In this document: in pieces, positions 23,950 to 38,000 of the stretch
Layout: each line of letters begins with the position of its first letter
Numbering within the stretch: the first letter of the stretch is position 1
DNA from: Cordia subcordata
Lineage: Eukaryota > Streptophyta > Magnoliopsida > Boraginales > Cordiaceae
NCBI GenBank assembly: GCA_028554755.1
Contig: JAPTOF010000006.1
Span: forward strand, 3,032,501 to 3,096,500
Direction: 5' to 3'
DNA: 64,000 nucleotides
The notes under the pieces: model-generated
Database searches by the model: none
Told to the model about the DNA's origin: nothing
Seen by the model: only the letters and a program-made list of their open reading frames with translations
Translations under genes and position numbers: made by a program

Positions 23950-25450
23950 TAGTACACTTTCATTCCTGCTCTGCACGGATTTATTTTTTTAAAAAAATAT
24001 CAAATTAAGTTACATTTTTTTATTTTTAATAGTATATGAAGAATTTAGTCATGAATATTTTGTGCTCTGTATGGATTTTTTTAAACAATAAACGTTAAAT
24101 TTACTTAGATTAATCTTTACAATTCATAAATGTAAAATGCTTTAAGGCTTTTAAGTATCAATTAATTAGTAATTAAAATTTTAAATTAAAACTAATAATA
24201 TATATCCATAACAAGAAATGAACCATTTGAATTCATGAATGAATATTATTTTTAAAAATTAATTAATTGACAATTAAATTTCTAAGTTAAAACTAAGAAT
24301 ATATACCCATAATAGATAATAAGTGAACCTTTTAGAATTAATAAATGAATTATATTTTAAGCACTAATTGATTGATTATTTAATTTTTAATTAAAATTAA
24401 TTATTTAATTATATCTACAAAGATAGAAATAATATAAATAAAATAAATAATAAATAATAAATTATTGTATAAACTAATAATAAAATATCCATTGTCATAT
24501 AAGTACTGATATAACACTCTCATAATATTCAAAAAAGTATTTTTTTAATAGTAGACGTTAAATTTACTTGGATTTAATCCTTTAATACTCACAAATGAAT
24601 ATTATTTTAAGAATTAATTGATTAAAAATTAAATTTCTAACGCTAGTAAAATATATATGCATAATAGATAACAAATAAATTTTTTAGAATTCACAAATAA
24701 ATTTAATCATAAGCATTAATTATTGGACCGTTTAATATTTTAATTAAAGCTAATAATATATATTCATAACGATAAAAAATAATAGAATATAAAAAATAAA
24801 AAAACCACACCATGTAAGCACTGACATGACACTCTCACAATGCTTAAACACGACACTCTTAAAATTCTTAAAAAATATAACTTTATACATAGATATACTA
24901 ATGCACTTTTATCCGTGATTAACGTAGATTTATTTTTTAATAGTGAATATTAAATTAAGTTAAATTTATTAATTTTTAGTAGCAAATGATGAATTTAGTC
25001 ATGAAAGTCCTATGCTCTGCATAGGTTTTGTTTAAATAATAAATACTAAATTTATTTATATTTAATCTTTGAAATTTAAAAATAAAAAATACTTTAAAGC
25101 TTTTAAGTATTAATTAATTAATAATTAAAATTTCAAATTAAAGCTAATAATATATATCCATAATGAATAAGAAACGAACATTTTGAAATTCGCAAATAAA
25201 TATTATTTTTAAAAATTAAATTTCTAAATTAAAACTAAAAATATATATCCATAATAGATAATAAGAGAATCTTTTGACATTCACAAATGATTTTTATCTT
25301 AAGCATTAATTGATTGATCATTTAATATTTCAATCAAAATTAATAATGTATATTCATAAAGATAATAAATAATATAAAGTCAAATGACAAATAAAAAAAA
25401 AACTATGCCATGTACACACTAACATGGTACTTTCACAATACTCAAAAATA
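23950..25450. repeat. AT-rich tandem array of three diverged units
   Basis: Three head-to-tail related segments lie at about 23950-24540, 24541-24893 and 24896-25450. The first and third share landmarks in order: GAATTTAGTCATGAA, TGCTCTG, CTTTTAAGTAT, TAATATATATCCATAA, TTATTTTTAAAAATTAA and ATAATAGATAATAA. They are offset by about 945 bases. The middle copy lacks the first part. Each unit ends with a CATGTAAGCACTGACATG-like stretch and ACTCTCACAAT. No reading frame is conserved between copies, so the array is not coding. Confidence 0.7.
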
Positions 25451-25469
25451 GTATAACTTTTACATATCC

Positions 25470-25545
25470 ATATATATACATATATATATATATTTTGTGT
25501 GTGTGTGTGTTTTTGTATATATATAGAGAGAGAGAGAGATAGTTA
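25470..25545. repeat. compound (TA)n (GT)n (AG)n microsatellite
   Basis: Successive runs of TA, GT and AG dinucleotides. Confidence 0.85.
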
Positions 25546-25895
25546 GAGACTTGTGCTGTTGGGGGAAGGGGTCCAGAAAGATACTTTTCATAGGTATATA
25601 TATTGGATTTAGAGAGCACGCATGAAAAGAATTACTTTGGTCATCCCACAAATTTTTATTCGCTTGCGTGATTTTGTGTCTCGAATTTAATACATTAATA
25701 ATTGTAGGTGAAATTGTATTATGGATAATTTATTTACTCTTTTGGCAATGTAATTTTATTTATTTATTTTTTAATATTTTCTCATTGTTGGTAGGCGAAC
25801 ATTTTAAGACACGATTAAGAGTATTTCTTCTTAATACTTATCATAATCTCTTTTTTTTAAATATATTTGGTTTGAAACTTAGAACTCTTGTTTAA

Positions 25896-27082
25896 TGAGT
25901 CTTTGGCTATTCAAACTGATATTTAAAGTGGTAAAAATTTTGTAATAGATATGTATTAGTGGATAAAATCTAGAAATGCTTCATTTATTTATCTTTTAGT
26001 TAGGTGATTTTAAAGTTTATACATATGATAATTTGTTCTGGATATCGAAATATTAATTGGTGACAAATTTTTTACATAAAAATGTACTTTCTTAATGAAA
26101 TATACCATTTTTTTAATAAGTTTTGAAGTAATATTTTAGAAAGATAAAGCTCTAAAAAATAACGCTTTTTCAATCATTATAAAAACAATCTTTCTTGTAA
26201 GTCAATCCAAATGGGTCCTCACAACCTTTAACAAAATTTTCAAGAGTGAAACAATATATTATGTGCCTAATCACTCTAACTTTCTGATAAATAGTTTGAT
26301 TTTCTATTATATAAAAAGAGAAATTAGCCTTCAACCTCGTTAACTAAATGAGCTAACTTTTCTTTATGTAATCTTTTTTTTTTTTTGGCACTAAATAGTA
26401 ATTTTTTACTTTGTTATAATTAAAATTTTTAATACTGTTAATCTTTTCAGTTAAAATTTGTATACATTTTTCTTATTTCCGTTAACAAAACTCCAATATA
26501 TGTTTCACCTAAAGTTTAATTTTTAAAATATATACGCGCTAAAAACTAAGTTAGTTAAAACTTTTAAGTTGTAGCCTATTATTTATCTAACATAGTAACA
26601 TGTAAAAGATTTAGGCGCTATTTAGCAACACCAAAAAACAAATTGTTGACATTATGGCTTTAACAATAACTATGTTTAAATGATGAAAATAAGATTAATG
26701 TTGAAATCAGAACAAATTGTGAAATGTGTGATGAATGGCATATGTGGCTAAAGTTATATGGTTGTCTCGTAAACTCAAATGTGGTCATCTTGTTTCTAAT
26801 GAATTGATAAGTTCTTGAGCAATTATGATAAGCTTGTGCCTTAAAGATGATCATCTGCCACTATGAACATTGAAGATTAAATATATCAAGTAAAGTGGTG
26901 ACATAATAAGGAGACGGAAGACACAAAAAGAGTAGCCATATATTTCTTAAATTGTAAAGATACCTTGCTCTTAGCCTTCTAAACTCTCTCTCTCTCTCTC
27001 TCCCTATATATATATTATATGCCTAAATTTGTCTTCAAAAAATTTGTGTGTCTTTCAAAATGATTTTAATGTAAAAAAATGT
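25896..27082. other. intergenic, no gene recognised
   Basis: AT-rich; only short frames without homology and a CT microsatellite at about 26985-27002. Confidence 0.55.
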
Positions 27083-27996
27083 TGTTAGGCTTGTATTTGA
27101 GGTGATAGATCACAAGTCTTTTTGAGAAACGACCTTTTTAGTACTGTCGGACTTGCTATTGCCAGGGTATTAGATGAATAGTTTTACCTCATTCGACAAT
27201 AAGCTTTCAAAGTTTTCGCATTTTACTCTTGTTGGGATATTGGACATGATTTACCTTATCTGGATCTTGTTGGGTACACTTTGTTAGTGTAGCGACATGA
27301 ACAAAAGTACACCCAAAAGCTTCAGATCTCAAATTTTTTATTTCAAAACTAACTGTTATCTATAAGATTTTTAACCCCGATTTTTCTACAATAGTCAAAA
27401 TTTTTATTTTTGGCTATTATCATTTGTGTCTAACAGTTACTTTTTATTTAGGACATATATATATTGCTCATCTTTTTCCTTTTCACAAGAACTCAAGATT
27501 TGAGAGCTTAATAATTTGAAAAAGCAAAATCAAAAGAGAGAGTAATATAAGAAAAGCTTCACTTTTCTGAAGGCATCTATATATCTTGTATTGATTATCA
27601 AATCTAACTTGTGTATTACATTTTTTAATTTCTTTACATTGTATAAAGTTGGGATTTGGGTAGATTAGCCTTGTAGGTCATTTATTTGAAAAACAATTGC
27701 AAGTGAGTTTCTTAATTTTGGATAGAAATCAAGGTATAGTGTTGGTTTTTGAGCCAAGGTAACTTTTGAAAAGCTTAAGGGGTTAGTGGAAATACTCGAA
27801 TGGGATATTTGAGGAGTGGATATAGGTTTGGTGGCCGAATCACTATAAATCTTTGCGTGCTTTATCTTTTGTAGTTGCGCATTTCAATTCTTATAATACA
27901 ATTTTATTATCAACTCAACAATCGAATCTCATGAAAGTTGCTATAAGAAAATTTCAAGCTCTGTTCACCCCCTTTAGAGGTAGCTTGCTACTCACA
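27083..27996 (+). mobile_element. probable solo LTR or LTR remnant of a Ty1/copia element
   Basis: The stretch begins TGTTAGGC and ends TACTCACA. It contains the typical plant copia LTR sequence GAGTGGATATAGGTTTGG, then GGCCGAATCACTATAAAT (TATA region), and near the 3' end TTCACCCCCTTTAG, a motif I associate with LTR ends of many copia elements. No primer-binding site, gag or pol follows. A target duplication could not be found, so the exact boundaries are uncertain. Confidence 0.5.
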
Positions 27997-27999
27997 TAA

Positions 28000-29049
28000 A
28001 ATTTTAAGTAATTTTTAGTGTTTTATAGATCAAAACATTACCTTTTTAAGTTATTATCGTCCATTAAAATAGTGCTTGAAGTAACTTTTTCAGTTAGCTT
28101 TTAATATTTCAACTAGTGTCTTATTTTTCCCCCTTCAAACGTTAACTTTCAAAATAGCTTTTTAGATTTTCATATTTTCTTTTGGCAATTCTACTATTTC
28201 TTCAATTCTCTCTTCATTTTTTTTTTCTTCGCAAACATAAATCAAAATAACATACAAATTAATTTCAAACTATCCACATCAAAATATACTAAAAAGCATA
28301 AATTTTATTAATCCATCTTTTTTTTTGGTAAACAAAATATATTTTGAATGTATTAAACGTATTTCTTATAATATTGATATAAATATTTTATGAAAAAATT
28401 AATTTTAGTATGTACTAATATTAAATTATTATTATAAAAATAAATATATATTTATAAGATATATTATCTAGTTCTAATAATAGTAATATAATTATAATTA
28501 TTACAACAACAATAATAATGATATGATATCAATGCTCTTTTACAGTAATTTTACATTCACTTGCTAATCCAATAGCCAATTTTATGGAACACATTTTGTT
28601 CAATCAATTAACTAGAAAATTATCCACTAACAACTAAAGTTTAACACTCACAGATATTTAAACATGTGTCGAATACTCTAACAACTAATTGTGTCAAAGA
28701 GACTAAAAGGGTTTGTTAGAAGGGATAGATTATTATTATTATTATTTGTATTTTTCACCTCATGTTGAAAAGTTCATTTTCCTTGATTAGAAATTAAGGA
28801 ATAATCTCTTCAACTTCACTCATCACCCCTCTCCGAATGTCAAAAACGCTTTGCTTCGCGTAAAAAGAACTCCTCTCTTAGCACGCTTTCATTTTCCCGT
28901 CAAATATACTAGCACGCTTTCAACCACTGACTTCTTCAAAGACGAAACCATGAGACACATCAGAGCCAAGGCCTCGTTGGAAGCATAAAAGCATACTAAT
29001 CAAGAAAATTAACAACGCAAAGCAAGCTTAATCGCCTTGATTTTCAAAT
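28000..29049 (+). promoter_or_regulatory. upstream region of the tomosyn-like gene
   Basis: The leader before the ATG at 29050 is less AT-rich than the flank. It contains two copies of TAGCACGCTTTCA at about 28879 and 28910. No TATA box at a sensible distance stands out. The upstream part (28000-28750) is AT-rich with ATT triplet runs and no coding signal. Confidence 0.3.
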
Positions 29050-32000
29050 ATGTTCGCTAAATTATTTCATAAACCCACTCAACCTTCTCAATCTCAGGTA
29101 ATATTTCTCCAATTTTCATATCCTGCAAAATCATTAATAGTTTTCAGCTAATTAGTTATTATTATTATTTTGAATTTTATTATAAGGAAGCATACAAGTT
29201 CACTTAGTTGTGGTGATTGCTTTTTTTTTTTTTGTTTGCTGTTCCGTTTTATTAGGCATTTCATATTCATTGATTGTTTTCTTAATTATGTTATGGAAGC
29301 AGAAATGTTACGTGTAATTGTAAAATGATAGATAGTTTTTGAGTTAGATTATATTTGGAAACTAAATAATGAAGCTGAATTTATTGGTCTATATGCATTG
29401 ATTCTTATTGCTGTATTAGTAAAATTAAGCATTTATTGATGGCTATATATATAATGCCATATGCTTACTGGATAATGTGCGGCAGGGAAGTTTAACATTG
29501 AAAGACTTGGAACCGCGGATTGCTATTCATTATGGACTTCCTACTACTGCGTCAATAATGGCTTATGATCCTTTCCAACATCTCTTGGCAATAGGAACAT
29601 TGTGAGTTCAATTCTTTTTCACCTCATTAGTATGACTATTCATGTACTTTATGTTATCTAAAAGAAGCTGATATCGGTAGATTAATCACATAAGCTTCAA
29701 TACGGTTACTGAATTTCTGCATATTATGATCCGAGAAGGATAGTATAAGATGGATCTTTGTAGCTATTGATGATACATCAAAAAATAGCAAAATATTTTT
29801 TTTGGTAATGTTACGTGTATTTCTTAACATTCTATGAGTTCTCTAAACTCCTTCCCTTTTGCTTTAAGTAACGGAAGCTGTTTATAAGTGCTTATCAGGT
29901 GCTATTTTGTTGATCTTTCAATGATGTGAGCACATTTTATCCTTGTCACTGTATCTTGGTATTGCAATTGCCTATCTGTAGAATACAATGTTGAAAAGCC
30001 TATGTTGCTGATCAGGGATACGAATTCATTGAAATGCAGTTGTTCACCTCAAATATAGCGTTTGAATGAAATATGGAGCCACCGGATTGATTTTTAAAAA
30101 ATGGATTACAGTTGGCCAGTGTGATGTTTCCTTCCAAATTGTACAATATTTCCTTTTCTTAAAATTTATTGTTGCAGGGATGGCCGGATTAAAGTGATCG
30201 GTGGTGACAATATTGAAGGCCTTCTTATCTCTCCGAAGCAATTGCCTTTTAAGAACTTAGAGGTTTGTAAATGTGCAAAGACATATTGATAGGCATCTCT
30301 CTTTCCTTATCTCGTTTGATACTAATTCTCAACCTTCAATCTCTGAATGTCTTGCTTTCTTCCCTGTCCTTTTCTTTTGGTTTATGAATAACCTCTATAC
30401 TAAAACACTGTTTTCTAATTCTTCTATTGTGCTTGTTTTCTACTTAGTTCCTGCAAAACCAAGGGTTTGTAGTGAGTGTCTCAACTGAAAATGAGATTCA
30501 GGTATTTTCTTTTTTTCTTCTTCATTATTTTTTTTGGTGAATCATTGTCGCAATCAGGCTTTACTCGTTCCTTTTCTTCGTCATTCTGCCATTGTCTGTT
30601 TCTTTCTTTCTGCCATCTCTATTTTGCTATTTATTTTGTGTATGGATCTTTGTTCCTTTTCAATTGTCAATATGTGTTTATCTTTTACAGGTTTGGGACC
30701 TAGAAAACAGGCGTTTATCTTCTAATCTGCAGTGGGAATCCAATATTACTGCTTTTTCCGTTATCTACGGTACCCATTACATGTAAAAGATTGAAACAAT
30801 ATATCTCCTGTATACATATTAAGTATAATTGGCTGAAAATGGGAGTAATATAACCTCAAATTTGTCAAATTTGTGGTAACTAGGTATATTGGGGACGAGT
30901 ATGGATATGTGTCTGTTTGGAAATATGATGCAGGCGAAGAGACAATTGTACAATTATCATACAACCTTCCTGCAGATGTTATAGCTGGTAATGGGTTTCT
31001 GCCAATTTCAGTGCTATCCCCAATCATGAATATCCCATAATGATACTTTTTCTAGAGATTACAGTTATTCATATGTTGTATATGCTCCTCCTGTCTGATA
31101 ATTATGAGTCCATATATGGGAGTTCAAGTTTTTAAGGATGTCTGGAACTTTCATTTACAAGGTGGTTATAAAATTTCTCCTATTGCACAATTCACACTGA
31201 TTAAGGCTTCTTCTTTGGTACATGCATATGGGGCAAATGTAACTTTGGAAATGTTTGAAATCTTATGGAAACCTGAAAATTTAATTATGTAATTTAGTTT
31301 ATAGACATCTGGTAGACTCAAGCATAGCACCTGACTAGTTCGTCTCGTATTTTGAGAAGTTATCTGTCACTTTAGTTAGCAGTCCATTATTCATTGATGT
31401 GATTGAATCTCCCTCATGGTTGGTGGGATCAAATATCTTCTCTAGCTCTCATGAGGAAACCTAAAAAGGTTGGTTGGGAATTGAATGTTGACGCATGAAA
31501 TTATAGAAGTTTATGAGCTGTTCATTGATCTGCTAGGGCGGTCATCTGCAGTTATCTCCCTTTGTGTATCAATAAGTGGAGCTAATTAGAAGCTACAAAT
31601 ATTGTATTTGTTTTGAGCTCAACAGCTAATGTTGACGCTCTCACCTCTAGTGTAAATGATGAGTAGTTATGCATTTATAGAACTTGTTGCTTAATTTATC
31701 CATTTAATTTTTTGCTAAGCAAGCAATTGTTGCTTAGTTTTAAATGTATATACTTTATCATTTTGGTTTATTCTGCAGAAGCGGCTGAGATTTCATTTGC
31801 TAACTACCAATCTGTTGTTGGTCTGCTTCCACAGCCTTGTTCATTAAATAGGTAAATGGAAAAATAGAAGTTTGATTTCCGGTTTGTTCTTTTTCCTGTA
31901 GGATGACTTATGTAACGTGTCATTTCATGTTTGTCTGAAATTTCGATTTATAGGTAAATCTTTATCCAGTGTCTTGTATCCTAAACTGGCTCATCTAGGT

Positions 32001-35000
32001 GTCAGTGTCGTAGAAGATAGAGATAGCACAATAAACGTTGAACTAAAGCTCATCTTATCATAGAAGATAGAGATACAGTAAAAGAAAGATGCATGTAGTT
32101 ATCATGGCCCACAAAGTATTTGCCCATTGCACGCAGAATGTACCAAAGAAAAAAATCAATCAAGATGTTTGGATGCATTCAAATATACCCATGAATTGAC
32201 TTCTAGGAAGAAAAAGTACATAGTATATTAGATGTAGTCTTAGGGGTATAGGAAGAAAAAGTTAATTTTGATGTTATTATTCAAAATAGCATGGTAGCTT
32301 ATTGTTAGAATTCTGCCTAAGATCAAGAAAATGGAAAAGATAGGATCAGTGCTGCTGCCCTGAATAGCTGGGTGAAGGTCTTGTTTTGTCTGGTTGAGTA
32401 TATTTAGTTGTCAGGAGTCACTTTATTAAAGCTGTTTCCTTGCCTTGGTTCTGATCGGTTTCTACCACATTATCTGCAAATAGCGTTGGCCGTCCTGTCC
32501 CCTATTATATATGTTTGGATTTTATTGATGACGGATTAAATCCTGATCTTAGATTGATGTACTTCTTCCATAAGATGATCCACGGTGCTACTGGTATTCT
32601 TGAGATTGATGTAGTACAATGAGTGCTCTTACTTCTGCTCCTTTATATTAATAGGGACTTGACATGAACTCTTACATGCCAGTTAAAGACATAAGATCTA
32701 CCTTCCCAGTCCTATCCACTAACCACTTTATTCAGGGACCATCTTCCTGTTTCTATGTATTGCCATGATCATTGTTATCATTTATTGACTATCTATCTTC
32801 ATATTTTATTAGAAAGTATCACCACAATCCTTTCTATCTTCATATTTTATTAGAAAGTATCACCACAATCCTTTCAGTCTCACCAATTGTCTAATAACCA
32901 AGACACTATTACATTCTTTATCTTTTGCTGTGTTGTCAATGTTGTCCCTTTTTAAAAAAAAAAAATTATTTGAACTCAGTAATTTAATTTATCTGTAGGT
33001 TGCTGATTGCATATGATAATGGATTGATTGTTCTTTGGGATTTAGCTGAGGATAAAGCAGCTCATGTTAGAGGTTCTAAGGATCTCCAATTGAAGGACAA
33101 ATGTCTAGCTAAATCTGGAAATGATGTCAGCCATCAAGACTTGGACAGTTCATCAGATTATGAACAAGCAGAAAAGGAAATAAGCTCTCTATGTTGGGCA
33201 TCTTCTGATGGGTCAGTTCTTGCTGTTGGCTATGTAGATGGAGATATTCTGCTATGGAACTTATCAGTTTCTGACTCTGACAAAAATCAGATGGCTAAAG
33301 GGTCATCTGGTGATGTTGTTAAGCTGCAATTGTCATCTGGAGACAGAAGACTTCCTGTCATTGTTTTGCACTGGTCTCCAAACAACACCCAGAAAGGTTG
33401 TGCAGGGCAACTTTTTGTATATGGTGGTGACAACATTGGATCTGAAGAAGTATTGACAGTATGTACCGCATCTGACATATTTCCCTGCATTCTCCATCTC
33501 AGTAATACTAGTTCTTTTGATGAGCTAGCAAAGTGGTTTCATAGTGCCTACTCAAGCCAGCAGAGCGTGAATATATTAGAACTTTGAGGATTGATCTGCT
33601 CAAATGTTGACCGTATGGGCCTCCCACTTTCATTACTGAAAACATGATAAAGTTTAATACAGATAACTAGTATAGGCAACTCCTTTTTGTGGCACTCCAT
33701 TGCTCTAGCATCAGTTCCCTTTGTGCCTCGGAAAATTCATCCTTAATTGTAGCTTTCAATCTACTAGTTGCCTCGAAAGATTCACATAAACCTCATCCAT
33801 TGATTGGTCTGTTCGCCAAAAAACTAATTGCATAATTTGTAGTCGCAACAATATCAGAGATATGGGACTCAGAATTGGATAACCATGGCTAATTTGGAGA
33901 GAAAAGCTATAAACTATGAATTTGCAGAATGGCCACATAGGAATAGACTGGTAACCTCTGGTTGCCTCTTTATACTGATAGCCCATAACTGATTGAATCA
34001 ATATATGACCAGCACAATCATGTGCAGAGATCTTCGAGGTCTCTTGTTACCAAATTCTTTTCTTCTTGCTCTTCAGTCTTTTCTTGTGCTACCTGCCATT
34101 ACCTCTTCACTCTTCCCCCTCGACCACCATGCAATGATTGGGCCTTTCTCCCTAAGTATGAGGATTGAAGTTGGTATGTCTAAATCAAATTTGTGAAGCA
34201 TCTAAAATTACCACTAAATGTTTGGACCTTTTCTGCCAAGTATCCAAAACCTTAATTTTAGAGGCATTGTGACTTTGACTTAGACTAACCAACTTCAATC
34301 CTCGTACTTAGTACCTCTAGCAGGGCTCTGCGATTTCTTACCCTGAGAAAATATCTACTGGAATTTGATTAACACTGAAGTCCACATGAGAATTCGTCTG
34401 CAATGTCACCATTTGTATATATGTTTAAAGTCATAGTAAAAATGAGGGTTTGCTTCCACATGAACTAATGTGTTGGAAATCTGAACTTGATATATCTCCA
34501 TATTCTGCAGATCCTAAATCTTGATTGGTCTTCTGGGATAGCAAAGTTGCAATGTATTGACCGTATGGACCTCCCGCTTTATGGATCTTTTGCGGATATG
34601 ATTATAATACCAAGTGATTCTCAAGCAGACAGAAATGACAACACTTCTCTGTTTGTATTGACCAACCCAGGGCAATTACATTTTTATGATCCAGCTTGTT
34701 TATCTCTCTTTAGAACTGAGCCAACGAAAAAGCATTCTGTTCAGCCATTTCAGTATCCTGCGATTGTACCTACTGTTGAACCATATATGACTGTAGGGAA
34801 ACTACTGCCACTAGATGCAAACAGGAATTCTTTAAAGGCTTTTGTGAAGGTAAGGAACATTCCAATTCATTCTTCTGTCCCCACTTATTACTTCTCTTTA
34901 ATTTAACAATGATTCATGCCATTAGACGGTTTCGGCTGCAAACTCTCTAGCAGCACAAACAGTGGACAAGGGAAGCTCACATTGGCCTTTGACTGGCGGT

Positions 35001-38000
35001 CTTCCTGGTGAACTCTCTCTTGATGAAGATAAGGAAATCGAGAGAATATATATAGCTGGCTATCAAGATGGATCTGTGCGAATGTGGGATGCCACTTCTC
35101 CTATTCTGTCACTTATAACTGTTTTAGGCTTTGAGGTAAGTTTGGCATTGTCAAGTCCTACATTTGACAATCTTTCTCCTCTTTCTGATTAAAATGTTTT
35201 TCCAACTTCTCTTCTACTTAGATTAGAAAATAGTTACTCATGGAGCCCCTTGAAATATTTAGGTGGAAAGTACAGAAATTGCTGGTGCAACTGCATCAAT
35301 ATCAGCCTTGGATTTCTCCTCCTCTGATTTGCTCTTAGCTGCTGGCAATGAACGCGGTCTGGTAAAATTCTATGAGTTTGTGACTATTTTAGGTAATTAA
35401 TCTTGCTGGGAGATGTTTGGTGATAGCTTTTCATCTCATTTGGTTATGCAGGTTTGCCTATACAAGCTGGAAGAGTTTTCTGATACAACAGCTTTTTACG
35501 TTGTGACAGAAAGCAAACATCAAGGTTTGATTTTGTTCTTGTAGTGAATTCTTGGTTAGTTTTGGGCTTTTGCAGAACTTATTTGGCACCTGTTTGAATA
35601 AAAATAATTGAAAACCTATTACTAAAGTAAAATTTTTGTACTATAATTATAGCATAACAAATCACAGTAGATCAAAGGAGTTCTCTTTGTATTTCTTGTA
35701 ATGGGCCAATTCACTTGGTGGCAAGGAAAAGTTTTGAAAAGTTAAACTTTGTGATCTTTGCAGCGAATGGCATCTTTATATTGAGTCTCTGATAGCTCTG
35801 TGGGATTTTTTCAGTTAAAAGTTTGCATATTGAGAGAGGATCCCGATGCACGGCTATATTTTCTCTCCTTGACTCTCCTGTATGCTGCTTACAATATGTA
35901 GCATCAGGTGACAAACTTGCTGCAGGATTTGGCTGTGGTCAGGTAAGCTTTAATCTACAGTGACCATTAATCCATGAGAACATCTTATACTAGTTTTTTG
36001 TTCAACTGCTGATCAGAAGTGTAGCTAGATCATGTAAAGTATTTATATTCTGATTTTCTTCTTACAGGTGGCAATGCTTGACATTAGTTCATTATCGGTG
36101 TTGTTTCTTACAGAATGTGTATCTGGTTCCCCAGTCATATCTCTCTCCATGAAAACATTTCCAGATGCTCATGATTGCAGTTTAGATTCCCCTGAAAATG
36201 AAACTTCAAAGGAATCCGCTGAGATAGCTTTCGTTTTGTCGAAAGATGCACATGTACTTTTGATTGATAGCACTACTGGCAATATCATCTCATCTCAGCT
36301 AATACATCAAAAGGGAGAATCATCTGCTATATCTTTTTATGTTATAGGCAAGTATCTTCTCACTTGATAATGTTTTCTAATCTTTCCATTAATGGTATGA
36401 CTGTAGCTCCTAATTCTCCATCATATTTTCCCTGTTAGCAGAGGACAGCTCATCTGCAACTGAAGGGCCTGAACAGCATCTCTTAGTATCATCTCAGGAT
36501 TCTGAAGCTGAAAATCAACCTGGTAATGCTGGTCATCCGCTGCAGGGAGATCAAGTTGAAGTTAAAACTACCATAAAGCCCGTGAATCTAAAGGAAAGAT
36601 ATTTGAAGTCACTCATATTACTTTGTTGTGAAGACACTTTATATTTCTTCCCTCTGAAATCAGTGATTCAGGTTATACCTTTTATACTCATTTGCATTTC
36701 TTTGGAAACTGTAATTCCTTCAGTAGACTTTAATAGTTTGCCTTATCTTAGGGGGGAAGTGACTCCATCCATAAAGTGGATCTTGGTAATTCATGTTCTT
36801 GGACTACAATTTTCAAGAAAGACGCAAAAGAATGTGGACTTATCGTAGTCTATCAGTCTGGGGTAATTGATATAAGGTAATTCCATGTTGATGTTGGCTA
36901 ATCTTGTGTGTGGCTCTGTTGGTTGTGCTGCTGCATGACATGACACATGTTAAAACATACATGTTCATTCTGGCATCACACTGGTTGCTGTTGGATTTAT
37001 CTTCTGATTTTAGTTTCACTATTGTTGTTATCCTGAAATTCTTTTAGGGGTCATTTCAGAAGAAAAATGAAAAATGGTCAATAACTTTGTCCTGCGCAGG
37101 TCCTTCCCAGATCTTGAGGTGGTGGGACAGGAAACATTAATGTCCATTCTTCGTTGGAACTTCAAGACAAAAATGGATAAGACAATGAGTTCCTCTGATA
37201 AAGGGCTGCTAACTCTGGTAGTTCTTCTCCCTTGCTTGTACCTTTTCAGGCTCAACTGATATATGTCTTTTTGTTAGAGATTGCCTCTAAATACAAGAGG
37301 GACCATCGCTCTAAATACCCAGGAGTTACCTGCATTTGATAGGGATGAGTCTCTTACCTGAACATTTGAAGACTTTGGGTTTCTTCCCCTATTAGTTTAA
37401 GAATAGAAAGAACTTTCAACATGATTTCTGGTTGGCAGAGCGTGTTCATTGTCGATAACATCAAACTTTAGACAGATCTAGCATACAGATATTTCTTCAG
37501 CCATTTGCATATTGTACTTTCAAAATTTTGGAATTAGATTTTATGTGAACTGCTTCAGACTTATTAGATATTAATTTTTTGTCACCTATATAGTTAGGAT
37601 TTAAGTGTGGGTGATTAGGCTTTTGGTGAAATGGCTTGGAATAAAATTATGTCTCGAGTATCTGAGTACACTGTAAGCATGTCAAACCAATGGTGGATCG
37701 AAATTGTTTGAACAGGGTTTAAGGTAAGCAAAATATTGAATAGTGATCAGGATTACCTTTGTGCAAGTTAGTTAAAATCTATTCTGCACGTTAAGCAGAT
37801 GAGAGATCGTAGAGAAGATCACACTTTGTAAAGAAAGTAAAAGTAGCGTCTCTCTCACTGCTTTGCTTTGACTTAGATAATTTGCTTTCAACTTCACTTT
37901 CAGAATGCCGAACTCCTATGTGGTTTCTTATTCCTTTTGCAGTCTCACTACATCTGATTTATTCTGCAGAGATATTAATGCAAAAAAAGGAATCTTAATT

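Noticed and set aside
33459..33587. Continuation of tomosyn exon 8 to a stop at 33587
   Set aside because: A GT donor at 33459 joins in phase to exon 9, which resumes the conserved WD40 sequence; reading through gives an unrelated tail and truncates the protein.
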